A DNA stretch of 64,000 nucleotides from an uncultured Christensenella sp. (GTDB lineage Bacteria; Bacillota; Clostridia; Christensenellales; UBA3700). The translations under genes were made by a program, and so were the position numbers. The stretch lies in contig CAJTYW010000001.1 in the NCBI GenBank assembly GCA_910583995.1, positions 224,020 to 288,019 on the forward strand, in the 5' to 3' direction. Under the pieces are notes generated by a model. The model was not told the origin of the DNA. It was given only the letters and a program-made list of their open reading frames with translations, and did not search any database. Shown here piece by piece: positions 1-9,569 of this stretch (positions are counted from its first letter, which is position 1; each line of letters opens with the position of its first letter).

Positions 1-173
1 GGCTTGTCCACTTGTCTAGTTTCCATATTTAACTTATGTATTTGATTTATATCTACAATTGAAATATCTGCACTTATTGCATTTTGTCTTATGCCGTGCA
101 ATTTACATACTGTTTTGAAAACTTTTTTTACAATTTTCTCTTCTTCTTTAGACAAATTATAAAGTCCTAGCAT
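1..173 (-). CDS. ybeY: Endoribonuclease YbeY, N-terminal part (runs off window)
   Basis: The first 57 codons of a leftward gene whose 3' end lies outside the window. The visible protein starts MLGLYNLSKEEEKIVKKVF and continues to a stretch (SIVDINQIHKLNMETRQVDKP) matching the YbeY region just before the TDVLSFP motif. YbeY is a zinc-dependent single-strand endoribonuclease for 16S rRNA maturation and 70S quality control. AGAGAGG lies 5 bases before the ATG. It follows phoH and the 7TM-HD gene, the usual Firmicutes order, which supports the call although the zinc-binding histidines are not in view. Confidence 0.85.
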   Translation of the reverse strand, partial: MLGLYNLSKEEEKIVKKVFKTVCKLHGIRQNAISADISIVDINQIHKLNMETRQVDK

Positions 174-241
174 ATAACCTCTCTTTTGTATCTCTAAATA
201 ATTTAACTTTTGCTATTTTGTATTTTAACAAGACACAATAA

Positions 242-1729
242 TTATAATTTCTTTTTGTTATAGTCAATTCTCTTATGATACACTGCTGGTACAACCTTAC
301 AAATAGCAATTGAGATTTTTTGCAAATCTGAAAAAGTAATTTCTGAATTTTCAAATTGATGGTCTGCAATTTTTTCCTTAATTACATTTTCTACAATAGC
401 TTTAAGTTCGTCCATATTTGCTGTTTGTCTTGACCTTGTTATTGCTTCTACAACGTCTGAAATCATAACAATTGCTGCTATTTTAGAAGTTGGTTTTGGA
501 CCTTCATACATATACAATTTGTCATTTACCGTACCTTCTGTAAGCAATTTCGCTTTGTTATGAAAATATTTAACAGTTGTAGTTCCGTGATGTTGCAATG
601 CTACATTTGCTATTTCGTCAGGCAAATGCGCCTTTTTTAACATATCATAACCTATTTTTGTATGAGACATAATCATTTTTGCACTGTGCATAGGTATCAA
701 ATCGTCGTGCGGATTATAGCCTTGTTGGTTTTCTGTAAAAAACTCTGGAGCACTCAACTTTCCAATATCGTGATAAATACCGCAAGCTTTTGCAAGATAA
801 GGGTTTTCGCCTATTGCGATAGCACAAGCTTCTGCCAGGTTAGAAACAATAATGCAATGGTTGAAAGTACCAGGTGCTTCATTTGATAATCTTTGCAATA
901 ATGGTCTTGACAAACTGCATATTTCTGCAAGTTTAAAGTTAGTCCATACATTGAATATCTGCTCGTAAAGCGGAATTAATGCTGTGAATATGATAATCGC
1001 GATAAATCCACCAATGATTGAATAAGTATAAGATAAAATCAAATATTCAGGAGAAGTATTTACAATCATTGCAAGCAAAACAATTGGTAATGATGCTACC
1101 AAGTTAATTGCTGCTGCACCCCACATTAATTTAAAACGTGAATAGTTACGTCTAATCAAAAACATAATTAACAAAACTCTTATCATTGATACAATAAGCG
1201 ATGTAGTAATTTCATAAAAAGTATTTGATAGCACACCTACTCTTCCGTAATCCATTACTGCATAAGACAAAAGCAATGTGGAAATTGTAACTACTAGTCC
1301 CATAAAGCCTGTTCTACCACCAATCATAATACTCAAAATAATTGGCAATACCGCAAGTGGTGAACAATATGGGCTTATCAAATGGCTAAACAATTGACAG
1401 CAAACAACAGTAACAACAAGTGTAACACCTATTATTATAAGTTTTTTGTATGACTTGTCCTTTGACATATAAGTATAATACTCATAAAACATTAATGTCG
1501 CAATAAAGTACACAGCCGCAATGATAAGTACGTCTACCCAGTTTGTATAAAGAACAGTCGTACTCCAATTGTAAGTAGTAGCAGCAGTAATTGCAAGAAA
1601 ACAGCTTGTAATTATAATTGCACAAATTATAATTAGCTGTTGAACCCATTCTTTATGCAGAGTTTCCATTAATTCATCTTTATTTATTTTTTTCTTTTTA
1701 ATCGGATAACCCGCTCTCGTTCTTTCCAT
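242..1729 (-). CDS. 7TM HD-domain phosphodiesterase (PgpH-like), short form
   Basis: A 495-residue membrane protein with a C-terminal cytoplasmic HD domain. The HD pair is seen in YHDIGKLSAPEFF near residue 320, with a later ISDVVEAITRSRQ metal/active-site helix. The family hydrolyses cyclic di-AMP. The N-terminal 250 residues hold about seven or eight hydrophobic segments. Usual PgpH proteins are about 700 residues with a large extracellular 7TMR-HDED domain after the first helix. Here only some 15 residues separate helices one and two, so that domain is missing. The start is set by AGGAG six bases before ATG and overlaps the end of phoH by 32 bases, indicating translational coupling in a yqfC-yqfD-phoH-pgpH-ybeY operon. 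Confidence 0.85.
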   Translation of the reverse strand: MERTRAGYPIKKKKINKDELMETLHKEWVQQLIIICAIIITSCFLAITAATTYNWSTTVLYTNWVDVLIIAAVYFIATLMFYEYYTYMSKDKSYKKLIIIGVTLVVTVVCCQLFSHLISPYCSPLAVLPIILSIMIGGRTGFMGLVVTISTLLLSYAVMDYGRVGVLSNTFYEITTSLIVSMIRVLLIMFLIRRNYSRFKLMWGAAAINLVASLPIVLLAMIVNTSPEYLILSYTYSIIGGFIAIIIFTALIPLYEQIFNVWTNFKLAEICSLSRPLLQRLSNEAPGTFNHCIIVSNLAEACAIAIGENPYLAKACGIYHDIGKLSAPEFFTENQQGYNPHDDLIPMHSAKMIMSHTKIGYDMLKKAHLPDEIANVALQHHGTTTVKYFHNKAKLLTEGTVNDKLYMYEGPKPTSKIAAIVMISDVVEAITRSRQTANMDELKAIVENVIKEKIADHQFENSEITFSDLQKISIAICKVVPAVYHKRIDYNKKKL

Positions 1730-2678
1730 CGTTTTCTCCTAATTTATAAAAATCATCATAAGCTTTGACTATTTTCATAACCAATTCGTGTCTTACAACA
1801 TCTTTTTCATTAAAATAATTCATCGAAATATCTTCAATATCCTTTAAAATTTGTGAGACTTCAATAAGTCCACTTTTTTTACCATAAGGCAAATCTATTT
1901 GAGTAATATCACCTGTAACAACAACCTTACTACCTTCTCCAATACGAGTCAAAAACATTTTCATTTGCTCCCTTGTGGTGTTTTGAGCCTCGTCAAGTAT
2001 TATAAAAGCATTTGCGATTGTCCTACCACGCATATAAGCAAGCGGTGCTACTTCAATTACTCCTTTTTCCATTAATCTATTATACACTTCAAGACCTAAC
2101 ATTTCCGCCAAAGCATCAAAAAGTGGTTTTAGGTATGGGTCAACCTTTTGTCCTAAATCACCGGGCAAGAAACCTAATTTTTCTCCCGCTTCAACAGCAG
2201 GTCTTGTCAAAACAATTTTTTCCACTTGCTTTGCTTTATACGCAGCAACTGCCATAGCAACTGCCAAATAAGTTTTACCTGTACCTGCAGGTCCAATACC
2301 AAAAGTTAAGGAATTTGATTTGATTGCTTGCAAATATTTTGCTTGATTTATGCTTTTGGGCTTAATCGGTTTACCTTTATATGTGTATGTCACCGATTCT
2401 GTCAAACTCTCAACATTTTCATATTTTCCGTCAAGCACAATATCCGTAATCAACCTTAATGTTGTTTTATTAATGTTTTCGCCTTTTTGAACTTTTTCTA
2501 TAAGCGATGCAATTATTTCTTCAAATTTTTCTGCACTTGTGGTATCACCCAGTACTTTTAAACCATCGGTATCTCTAACAACGCTTATATTTAGTCTTTT
2601 AGACAAATATTTAATATTACTATCGTATTCCCCAAAAACTTCTCGTAATTGTTCTGGTGTATAATCGTTTAAATTAAT
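1698..2678 (-). CDS. phoH: PhoH-like ATPase, apparent ATT start
   Basis: PhoH/YbeZ family P-loop ATPase, an RNA-associated protein that works with YbeY. Walker A is FGIGPAGTGKTYLA and Walker B is AFIILDEAQN. The reading frame has no ATG, GTG or TTG at the expected start. The only TTG (at 2606) would remove a conserved N-terminal stretch (ending FGEYDSNIKYLSKRLNI). Upstream in frame, GGAGGA inside the last codons of yqfD is followed by ATT codons; the one at 2678 has 7-base spacing and gives a normal-length protein of 326 residues. It overlaps the yqfD stop (ATTAA). The start is inferred; the family assignment is firm. Confidence 0.9.
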   Translation of the reverse strand: MNLNDYTPEQLREVFGEYDSNIKYLSKRLNISVVRDTDGLKVLGDTTSAEKFEEIIASLIEKVQKGENINKTTLRLITDIVLDGKYENVESLTESVTYTYKGKPIKPKSINQAKYLQAIKSNSLTFGIGPAGTGKTYLAVAMAVAAYKAKQVEKIVLTRPAVEAGEKLGFLPGDLGQKVDPYLKPLFDALAEMLGLEVYNRLMEKGVIEVAPLAYMRGRTIANAFIILDEAQNTTREQMKMFLTRIGEGSKVVVTGDITQIDLPYGKKSGLIEVSQILKDIEDISMNYFNEKDVVRHELVMKIVKAYDDFYKLGENDGKNESGLSD

Positions 2679-3819
2679 AATAATGTCCTCCGTTATCTAA
2701 TCTTTGTTCTGTTTCGTAAAAAATGTCAAGATATTTAACACCTTCTACCGTTTTTATCTCGTAATTTTTTGAAAGCAACTTTGCTTCACCACTCATTGCT
2801 TCAATAAATTCACTATCAAATTTGTTTTTTAGATTTTCTATATATGTATTCTGCTCAATTTCAACTTTTTTAAGTTCAAAATACTCGAAAGTTACCACTT
2901 TTAAAGGTAAAACGCCAAACAATTTAATTTCAGTTGTAGCAACTTCAAAAAATTCATAAGGGATTTTGCCGCTCTTTAATATAGTCAAATTATTAAATCC
3001 CAATTGCCTTTTTATACTGGATTTTCCCGTCTTTACAAAGGCGTAATTTTTATTTGGTATTACAAATCGTTTATGTGTATAAACTTTTCCGTAAACTTCT
3101 CCGTCAGCATTTACATCAATTCTATCCCCCGATTCTTCTCCGTCGGAAGGGGTATTATCCGCAATGTGATAACCACCAATCAATATATCGCCTGCTTTTA
3201 CAACTTTTCCGGGCGCTACTTCACTTGTACCTGACCGCACAATAACTCTTGTTACTACAGCATCATAACGTGAAGTTAAATCTTTTTTTGTTTCTGATTG
3301 CTTAGGATTGTCATTTGCAACAATCTTAACCATTAAAGAAAAACCTTCAATATAACAAGTTGCAAAACTGACTTCGTCCACATTATTTAAAATCAAGTTT
3401 TCAATTTCTTTTAAATTGATTTTGTTTTTTGGTATAACACCATTTAATTTGTTTTCATTAAGTAGTGTTTGAACTTTGTTTGCATAAATATCATTTTGAG
3501 CTTCTACTTTGATATTGTACACAAAGTTTGTTGACACAAGCAATATAATAAAACACACTACCGCTGCAATCATATATGGCAGATTTTTAAGACTATCACG
3601 CAAAGCTTTAGATAATCCACTATCTGCTTCAATCTCTACCTGTACGCTGTATATTTCTGCAAAATGTTTTACTGTTTTATAATCTTTTGCGTTTACCCAA
3701 AAGGTTGTTTTTTCAAAAGTTACAAGATTATAAATAGTAATATTTTTGTTATTGAGTTTATTGATAAGACGAGTACGATTACTGCCTGTTGCGACAACTT
3801 TGTATCTTGATAAAATCAT
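2674..3819 (-). CDS. yqfD: Sporulation protein YqfD
   Basis: A 381-residue protein of the YqfD family (stage IV sporulation, mother-cell membrane). It has a cytoplasmic N-terminal region, one strong membrane helix near residues 88-107 (MIAAVVCFIILLVSTNFVYN), and a long extracytoplasmic part beginning with a FtsQ/POTRA-like stretch (LLNENKLNGVIPKNKINLKEIE). Its start overlaps the stop of yqfC (ATGA-type) and its last codons contain the phoH ribosome binding site. The pair yqfC-yqfD is diagnostic of endospore-forming lineages. Confidence 0.9.
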   Translation of the reverse strand: MILSRYKVVATGSNRTRLINKLNNKNITIYNLVTFEKTTFWVNAKDYKTVKHFAEIYSVQVEIEADSGLSKALRDSLKNLPYMIAAVVCFIILLVSTNFVYNIKVEAQNDIYANKVQTLLNENKLNGVIPKNKINLKEIENLILNNVDEVSFATCYIEGFSLMVKIVANDNPKQSETKKDLTSRYDAVVTRVIVRSGTSEVAPGKVVKAGDILIGGYHIADNTPSDGEESGDRIDVNADGEVYGKVYTHKRFVIPNKNYAFVKTGKSSIKRQLGFNNLTILKSGKIPYEFFEVATTEIKLFGVLPLKVVTFEYFELKKVEIEQNTYIENLKNKFDSEFIEAMSGEAKLLSKNYEIKTVEGVKYLDIFYETEQRLDNGGHYY

Positions 3820-4064
3820 AGCTTTACCGCCTTAAAATTCTCAAGATTACCTGTCACAATCAACAATCCATTTTGCAGTTCTTTTATTACAAAATCATTC
3901 CCGTCAAACTCAAGCTTTATTTTGCCTGCTCTTATTTCTATATGCTCTCTGCTTTGATAAATTATCGATTTAAAATCTTCAACAACAAACCCGTCATTTG
4001 TAATAGTTATTTTGTAGCCTAATTTTTCTTTTATTGTCTTATAAATATCGTCTAAATATGCCAT
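3816..4064 (-). CDS. yqfC: Sporulation protein YqfC (YabP/YqfC family)
   Basis: An 82-residue protein with the compact beta-rich YabP/YqfC pattern (ITNDGFVVEDFKSIIYQSRE, then IRAGKIKLEFDGNDFVI). It functions in sporulation, probably as a coat or forespore-associated factor. I chose the ATG at 4064 because GAGG lies five bases upstream; a GTG two codons earlier overlaps that site and is unlikely. It is the first gene of the operon. Confidence 0.85.
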   Translation of the reverse strand: MAYLDDIYKTIKEKLGYKITITNDGFVVEDFKSIIYQSREHIEIRAGKIKLEFDGNDFVIKELQNGLLIVTGNLENFKAVKL

Positions 4065-4147
4065 AAACACCTCGCTATTTAATTTTATGTTTAAGCATAT
4101 TTGATTATTCAGTTATAACTAATTTAAAATTATAATAGACAAATAAT

Positions 4148-5821
4148 TTATTCTTCGTCTAAAACTTCAGGCACTTTTTTGATTTTTACAGCACTATCAA
4201 ATTCGCTACCCCAGTTAGGTTCTCCGTTACTATCTGTTTGTGGCAAATCGTCGCTATATGTGATTGTAGTACCATTTGAAACAGGTGGAATATCTTTATC
4301 TTCAATATTAACAAGCTCGTCACTATTTGTAAACGAATTATCGTAGTCAGTTTGCTCATTTTGATTAGTTTGCGAATCTACATCACTATCATTTTCAGCT
4401 TTGTTACCAGCCTCAATTGCTTTTTCAACAACTTCTTTATTTTGTTTTTTATTTCTTGCTTCTTCAAAAGTAGTAGGCGTAAATCTATACATATTACCTT
4501 CCCACTTAAAACTTACAACTCCGCAAGGACCGCTACGATGCTTAACGATATTAAGGTTAATAATCTCATCACCACCATCTGTTTCCGCCTTTTTCTTAAC
4601 CAAAAAGTAAACTTGGTCGGCATCTTGCTCAATTGCACCTGATTCTCTAAGGTCGGACATTTTAGGGTCGCCGTCGTCACGCTTTTCCAAATCACGTGAA
4701 GTTTGTGACAAAGCAAACACAGGTACATCAAGTTCTTTTGCCATAATCTTTATACTTCTTGAAATTTCAGTAACTTCTTGTTGAATACTTTGTCTTGAAG
4801 TATGTGCCTTAAGCAATTGCAAGTAGTCAATTAAAACAAAATCCAATCGTTTTTTCATTTGTTTTAGTCTACGGCATTTACTCATAATTTGCTCGGGTGT
4901 AGTTCCTGCAGTATCGTCAATATAAACATTTGATTGCTCAAGTATTTTTTTTGCTTGCCATAATCTTTTGAACTCGTCTGCAGATGCTCCAGAAATAACG
5001 CTCTCATTAGGTACGCCTGCCATAGTAAGCAATATTCTTTGAGTAAGTTCGCTAATACTCATTTCCAAGTTGAAACAAGCAATAACTTTTTCAGGCTCGT
5101 TTTTGGCAATATTACAAACAATATTCATTGCAAAAGATGTTTTACCACAACCGGGACGGGCTGCAAGTATAATCATTTGACCACCTTTATAGCCATTTGT
5201 AATTTTATCCAAATTTTTAAAGTATGTCAATTGTCCCTTATTGCAATCAGGATTAATAAGCACATCTTCATAACCTTTTAGCACTTGATTAATTGTGTTG
5301 TTTACGTGAACTAAATCTTTATTTTCCTTATCTGCGGAAATATCAAATATAGTTTTTTCCGCAAATGAAAGTGCCATATCAGCATCATCACTTTTGTATG
5401 TATTTTCAGTTATTTTATTAGACGCATTTATTATCGTTCTAAGCATACTATTCTTTTTTACAATATTAAAATAGTATCTAAAATTTGCAGAAGACGGAAT
5501 GGTATCCGTAAGTTCTGTAAGATAAGACATACCGCCAACCTTTTGAAGATTATCGGTTTTGCTCTCTTTGCCATTCCTATCCTTTTCTGTAGTTTTGGAA
5601 AGTTTATCCGATAAAGTAATAATATCTATCGGCTTGCCTTCCCTTTGCAAATCACTCATTGCAGTATAAATCATTTTGTGAGAAGAATAGTAAAAGTCAA
5701 CCTCTTCAAGCTCACTCAAAATTTCGGTACTGACTGTATCGTCAATCATCATACTGCCTAAAAGTGATTGCTCTGCTTCTATATTATTAGGCATAATTTT
5801 TGGGTTTTTAATCTCGTTCAT
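4148..5821 (-). CDS. dnaB: Replicative DNA helicase DnaB with acidic C-terminal tail
   Basis: The N-terminal domain (NIEAEQSLLGSMM) and RecA-like helicase core are complete: Walker A ARPGCGKTSFA, Walker B FVLIDYLQLL, and the GAIEQDADQVYFL region. It unwinds DNA at the replication fork. Two features depart from the usual length of about 445 residues. A small insert (KDRNGKESKTDN) lies in the N-terminal domain, and a roughly 110-residue C-terminal extension rich in Asp, Glu, Asn and Thr follows the end of the helicase fold. The start has AAGGGG seven bases upstream and lies two bases after the pepF stop, so the two are co-transcribed. Confidence 0.95.
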   Translation of the reverse strand: MNEIKNPKIMPNNIEAEQSLLGSMMIDDTVSTEILSELEEVDFYYSSHKMIYTAMSDLQREGKPIDIITLSDKLSKTTEKDRNGKESKTDNLQKVGGMSYLTELTDTIPSSANFRYYFNIVKKNSMLRTIINASNKITENTYKSDDADMALSFAEKTIFDISADKENKDLVHVNNTINQVLKGYEDVLINPDCNKGQLTYFKNLDKITNGYKGGQMIILAARPGCGKTSFAMNIVCNIAKNEPEKVIACFNLEMSISELTQRILLTMAGVPNESVISGASADEFKRLWQAKKILEQSNVYIDDTAGTTPEQIMSKCRRLKQMKKRLDFVLIDYLQLLKAHTSRQSIQQEVTEISRSIKIMAKELDVPVFALSQTSRDLEKRDDGDPKMSDLRESGAIEQDADQVYFLVKKKAETDGGDEIINLNIVKHRSGPCGVVSFKWEGNMYRFTPTTFEEARNKKQNKEVVEKAIEAGNKAENDSDVDSQTNQNEQTDYDNSFTNSDELVNIEDKDIPPVSNGTTITYSDDLPQTDSNGEPNWGSEFDSAVKIKKVPEVLDEE

Positions 5822-5823
5822 TT

Positions 5824-7596
5824 TTATCCCCTTGTAAGTTCTTTTAGTTGTTGCAAAGTATTTTTAAACTCATTCATTGCTATATCAAAAGTCTTTTTAT
5901 TCTCAAGATTTACTCCTGCAACTTTCAATATTTCAGATGGTGGCATACTTCCGCCCAAACTTAAAAATTTCTTGTATTTTGCAACATTTTCGCTATTTTC
6001 CAATATTCCGTTTGCAATAACAACGGCAGAAGTAATACCTGTAGCATATTTATAAACATAAAAACTATTATAAAAATGTGGTATTCTTGCCCATTCATAT
6101 TGAATCAAGCCGTCGTCTAACGTATTAGCTTTATAGTACTTATCATTAAGTTTTTTATATGTGTTACACAAAAATTCCGCAGTAAGTGCTTCGCCTTTTT
6201 CAACTGCATTATGGCAAATCATTTCAAACTCTGCAAATTGAGTTTGTCTGAATAGCGTTGTTCTAAACATATCAAGATAATATGATAGCAAATACTTTTT
6301 CTCTTCGCCGGCCGCTGACTTAATCATATATTTTAAAAGCAAAATTTCGTTTACTGTACTTGCAACTTCTGCAACAAAAATTTCGTAACCTGCTTTTTCA
6401 TAAGGCAAACTTGAATTTGAATAATAGCTGTGCATAGCGTGGCCTAATTCGTGTGCGATTGTAAAAACATCGTGAGTAACACCTGAGTAATTTAATAACA
6501 CATAAGGGTGTGAACTAAAGCAACCCCAAGAATATGCACCACTTCTTTTGCCTTTATTTTCGTAAACATCAATCCACTTATCATTAAAAGCGCTATCAAG
6601 CAATTTACTATAATCATCGCCCAATGGTTTTAATGCGGCTTTTACAAGTTCTATTGCATCTTCATATTTGTAAGAATGTTCAATTTCACTAACAATAGGA
6701 GTGTGCATATCCCACATTGCGATTTTTGAATATCCTAATTCCTTTTTACGAAGTGCTAGATAATTATGCAATAGCTTGATATTTTTATCTACACTTTCAG
6801 TCAAATTTTTATAAATAATGTCAGGCACATTTTCATTAAACATTGCAGATGACATAGCACTTTCGTAGCCACGCATTTTTGCAAAAAAGCAATTTTTCTT
6901 TACATTACCTGCATAAATACTTGCAATTGTATTAATCATTTTTTTGTAAGCACCAAACATTTTTTGATAAGCAAGTTTTCTTGCTTTTCTGTCAGGTGAC
7001 TGCAAAACCATACTATATGTTCCGTGAGTTAGTTTGATTTTTTCGCCATCAAGTTTAACTTCGCCAAAATCAACATCAACATTGTCAAACATATTAAAAG
7101 CTGCTTTAAAATTACCAGTAAATGAGTGCATATTACTAAGAAGTTTCTCTTCTTTTTCACTCAAAATATGTTTTTTGCTACGCAGTAAGCTTTCAAAATA
7201 ATATGAAAAATTTTCAAAATCTTTGTCAGCTATAAACTCTTTTAAAATTTTATCACTTAGTTTTGTAATTTCAGGAGTTATAAAGCTTGACTCTGCAGAA
7301 TAGTCAACAAGTATCATTTCTGCCTTATCGCTTAATGCTTGATATTTTGAAACGTCTGCGTCTTCATCCATTTTCATTTTTGCATAAACATAAATACGCT
7401 CAAGCTTTTCGCTCAAACTAGAGTTTAAATTTAAACAATCCAATATATCTTTTTTATTATCAAGTTTTCCTGCAAAACTTGCAATTTTACAGGTTGAATT
7501 TTTTATTTCGTTATATAAGTTATCCCATTCCGTCTCGTCTTTTACAATATCAGAAAGATTCCATTTGTATTTGTCGTCTATTTCACTTCTTAACAT
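5824..7596 (-). CDS. pepF: Oligoendopeptidase F (M3 family)
   Basis: A 590-residue cytoplasmic zinc metallopeptidase that cleaves oligopeptides. The HExxH zinc site is in FTIAHELGHAMHSYYSNS near residue 385, and the downstream glutamate ligand fits EIFVAEVASTVNEIL. Length is normal for PepF. AAGGAG sits six bases before ATG. It immediately precedes dnaB. Confidence 0.93.
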   Translation of the reverse strand: MLRSEIDDKYKWNLSDIVKDETEWDNLYNEIKNSTCKIASFAGKLDNKKDILDCLNLNSSLSEKLERIYVYAKMKMDEDADVSKYQALSDKAEMILVDYSAESSFITPEITKLSDKILKEFIADKDFENFSYYFESLLRSKKHILSEKEEKLLSNMHSFTGNFKAAFNMFDNVDVDFGEVKLDGEKIKLTHGTYSMVLQSPDRKARKLAYQKMFGAYKKMINTIASIYAGNVKKNCFFAKMRGYESAMSSAMFNENVPDIIYKNLTESVDKNIKLLHNYLALRKKELGYSKIAMWDMHTPIVSEIEHSYKYEDAIELVKAALKPLGDDYSKLLDSAFNDKWIDVYENKGKRSGAYSWGCFSSHPYVLLNYSGVTHDVFTIAHELGHAMHSYYSNSSLPYEKAGYEIFVAEVASTVNEILLLKYMIKSAAGEEKKYLLSYYLDMFRTTLFRQTQFAEFEMICHNAVEKGEALTAEFLCNTYKKLNDKYYKANTLDDGLIQYEWARIPHFYNSFYVYKYATGITSAVVIANGILENSENVAKYKKFLSLGGSMPPSEILKVAGVNLENKKTFDIAMNEFKNTLQQLKELTRG

Positions 7597-7634
7597 ACAT
7601 ACTCCTTAATACGCTACAAATTAATAAAATTTTA

Positions 7635-8798
7635 TCACATTTTATTATTCCTAAAATAATTATCAATAGTCATAATTAACTTGATTTCTTTAAACATTTT
7701 ACTGCCAATGTCTACAGGTAATTTGTATAAGTTATCTGCAACAAGTCCCAAAAACTCGTCAAAATAATAAATTTTTAATCTGTCAATACCTTCATAGAAA
7801 GCAATTTTTTCATATAAATGCAATACACTTTCCGCAAAATTTTTGCCTTTTACCTTAAGTTCTTTAACAATAACATAATTTAACTCATTTAAACCTTCAT
7901 ATATTTCGCCAAAAATATGTGCAATTTCAACATACAAATCGGTATTCAAATCACATAATCCATATCCAAATGGCGACTTATTTTCCGTATCAATAAAGTA
8001 GCTTTGCCCCGCATAGCCTCTTAACAATTTTAGTGCATCAAGATAACCTATCAAAATTGCCCTTTCTGTTGACTCGGGGGTAAAGTTCATTACTCTTCCC
8101 GGTTTTTCACTAGGTTTTATATACAGCACTTGACAATCTTTGTTTTTAGGATTTTTCTTTGGAATTGAACTTTTTGTTTCGATTGCTACGATATCTTTGT
8201 AATTTCTGTCAAGCATCATATTGATTGGCATATTATCGTATACACCGCCGTCAATAAATTCTTTTCCATCAATTGCAGTCTTTTTAAATCCTGGGAAAGA
8301 TGCTGATGCCATAACATAATCTGCAACTTGCCCTTCTCCCATATCTTCCACAAATATAGATAACGGCTGTTTTTCTGTAACAGAATATGTCATAATTCCA
8401 AAATCAATGCCTGAATTTCTAAGTAAATTTTCATCAATATTAGAACGGATTAAATTTTTTATCTTTGTTGTATCAAGTCCGCCTTGTCCGATAATTTTTT
8501 TAAAGTAGTTGTAAAAGTACTTTATAGTGTCTTGGTCAATATTCTTTTTAGCAACATTTTCGCCATAGCTATTGTTAATATCAAGTACATTGGCAAAATC
8601 AATTTCATTCCATATTTTTATGCTATCTTCAAATCTATTTTGAGCAACCATTACGCCATTTAAAGCACCAACAGAAGTGCCTGCAACGCCATCAAACTTA
8701 AAGCCTGCTTCAAAAAGAGCTTTCAATACTCCTGCTTGATAAGCACCTCTTGCTCCGCCACCTTCTAAAACAAGTCCTAATCTCTTTTGATTTTCCAC
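7635..8798 (-). CDS. Patatin-like phospholipase
   Basis: A 387-residue patatin-fold lipid acyl hydrolase. The oxyanion motif GGGARGAYQAG is at residues 13-23, the nucleophile serine in GTSVG at about residue 42, and the dyad aspartate in FIDGGVYDNM. Such proteins deacylate phospholipids or membrane-associated lipids. No signal peptide is seen, so it probably acts inside the cell. The start codon is GTG, with AGGAG somewhat far upstream (13 bases). The C-terminal 150 residues are not recognised. Confidence 0.88.
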   Translation of the reverse strand: MENQKRLGLVLEGGGARGAYQAGVLKALFEAGFKFDGVAGTSVGALNGVMVAQNRFEDSIKIWNEIDFANVLDINNSYGENVAKKNIDQDTIKYFYNYFKKIIGQGGLDTTKIKNLIRSNIDENLLRNSGIDFGIMTYSVTEKQPLSIFVEDMGEGQVADYVMASASFPGFKKTAIDGKEFIDGGVYDNMPINMMLDRNYKDIVAIETKSSIPKKNPKNKDCQVLYIKPSEKPGRVMNFTPESTERAILIGYLDALKLLRGYAGQSYFIDTENKSPFGYGLCDLNTDLYVEIAHIFGEIYEGLNELNYVIVKELKVKGKNFAESVLHLYEKIAFYEGIDRLKIYYFDEFLGLVADNLYKLPVDIGSKMFKEIKLIMTIDNYFRNNKM

Positions 8799-9098
8799 AA
8801 GCCAACTTTCTCCTAAGTAATATAATATTTGTTGCTATTACAATTTTTTCGATTTAGCCAAATTAATATACATAATTATTTTAACATTATTTTTAAAATT
8901 TGTAAAGTATTATTTTTAAATTAAATATATATAAAAAGCATATCACACAATTTTTCAATATAAAAAACAAAATGTGCATCTAAATCATATCGTAAAAAAA
9001 CAATTTAAACGCACTTAAAAAAGATATACAAATTTATCATTTAACGCAAATAATACCGATTTTCAAAAGGTTTATCTATTTAAATATCCATACAAGCA
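8799..9098. other. Intergenic region, AT-rich
   Basis: About 300 bases of very AT-rich sequence between the coiled-coil gene and the patatin gene. I see no convincing gene, terminator or strong promoter. Confidence 0.6.
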
Positions 9099-9569
9099 TT
9101 ATTTTTTGTTATACAAGTTTTGAAATTCGTCAAGTATAGTATTTTTTGAATCTCTTACACAATTTATTATATCAATCATCTTATTTTCAGATTCTTTTAG
9201 CAAATTCATTAGTGAATCCATTGTTTCGTAAATCAATCTATCTCTTTCCTTCTTTGCACTCTCTAAAATTTGATTAGCTTCATATTTAGCTTGCTCTGTA
9301 AGCTCGGACTCGTCAAGGATTTTGTTTGCTTTTGCTTTAGCATCGCCTATAATATGAGCAGCATAGTCTTCAGCTTCACTCATAATATTTTCTTTTTCAG
9401 TTAAAATGATTTGTGCTTCTTTAATTTCTTGTGGCAAAAGAGATTTTAATGTAAGAATATAATCCATACATTTACCTTCGTCAATGTATCTATTTCCGCC
9501 TAGCATTGACCTTCTTGAGTCTTTGATTTCACTCTCAAGTTCATTTAAAATTTTTAAAAAATCATTCAT
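9099..9569 (-). CDS. Coiled-coil protein of the coaD neighbourhood
   Basis: A 156-residue soluble, mostly helical protein with alternating Ala/Glu/Lys heptads from about residue 45 to 130 (AEDYAAHIIGDAKAKANKIL, AKYEANQILESAKKERDRLI). The pattern resembles ATP synthase b-subunit or DivIVA-type coiled coils but has no membrane anchor. It overlaps coaD by eight bases and is probably translated with it. Clostridial genomes often carry a similar protein beside coaD; its function is unknown. The arrangement is seen directly and any role is inference. Confidence 0.75.
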   Translation of the reverse strand: MNDFLKILNELESEIKDSRRSMLGGNRYIDEGKCMDYILTLKSLLPQEIKEAQIILTEKENIMSEAEDYAAHIIGDAKAKANKILDESELTEQAKYEANQILESAKKERDRLIYETMDSLMNLLKESENKMIDIINCVRDSKNTILDEFQNLYNKK

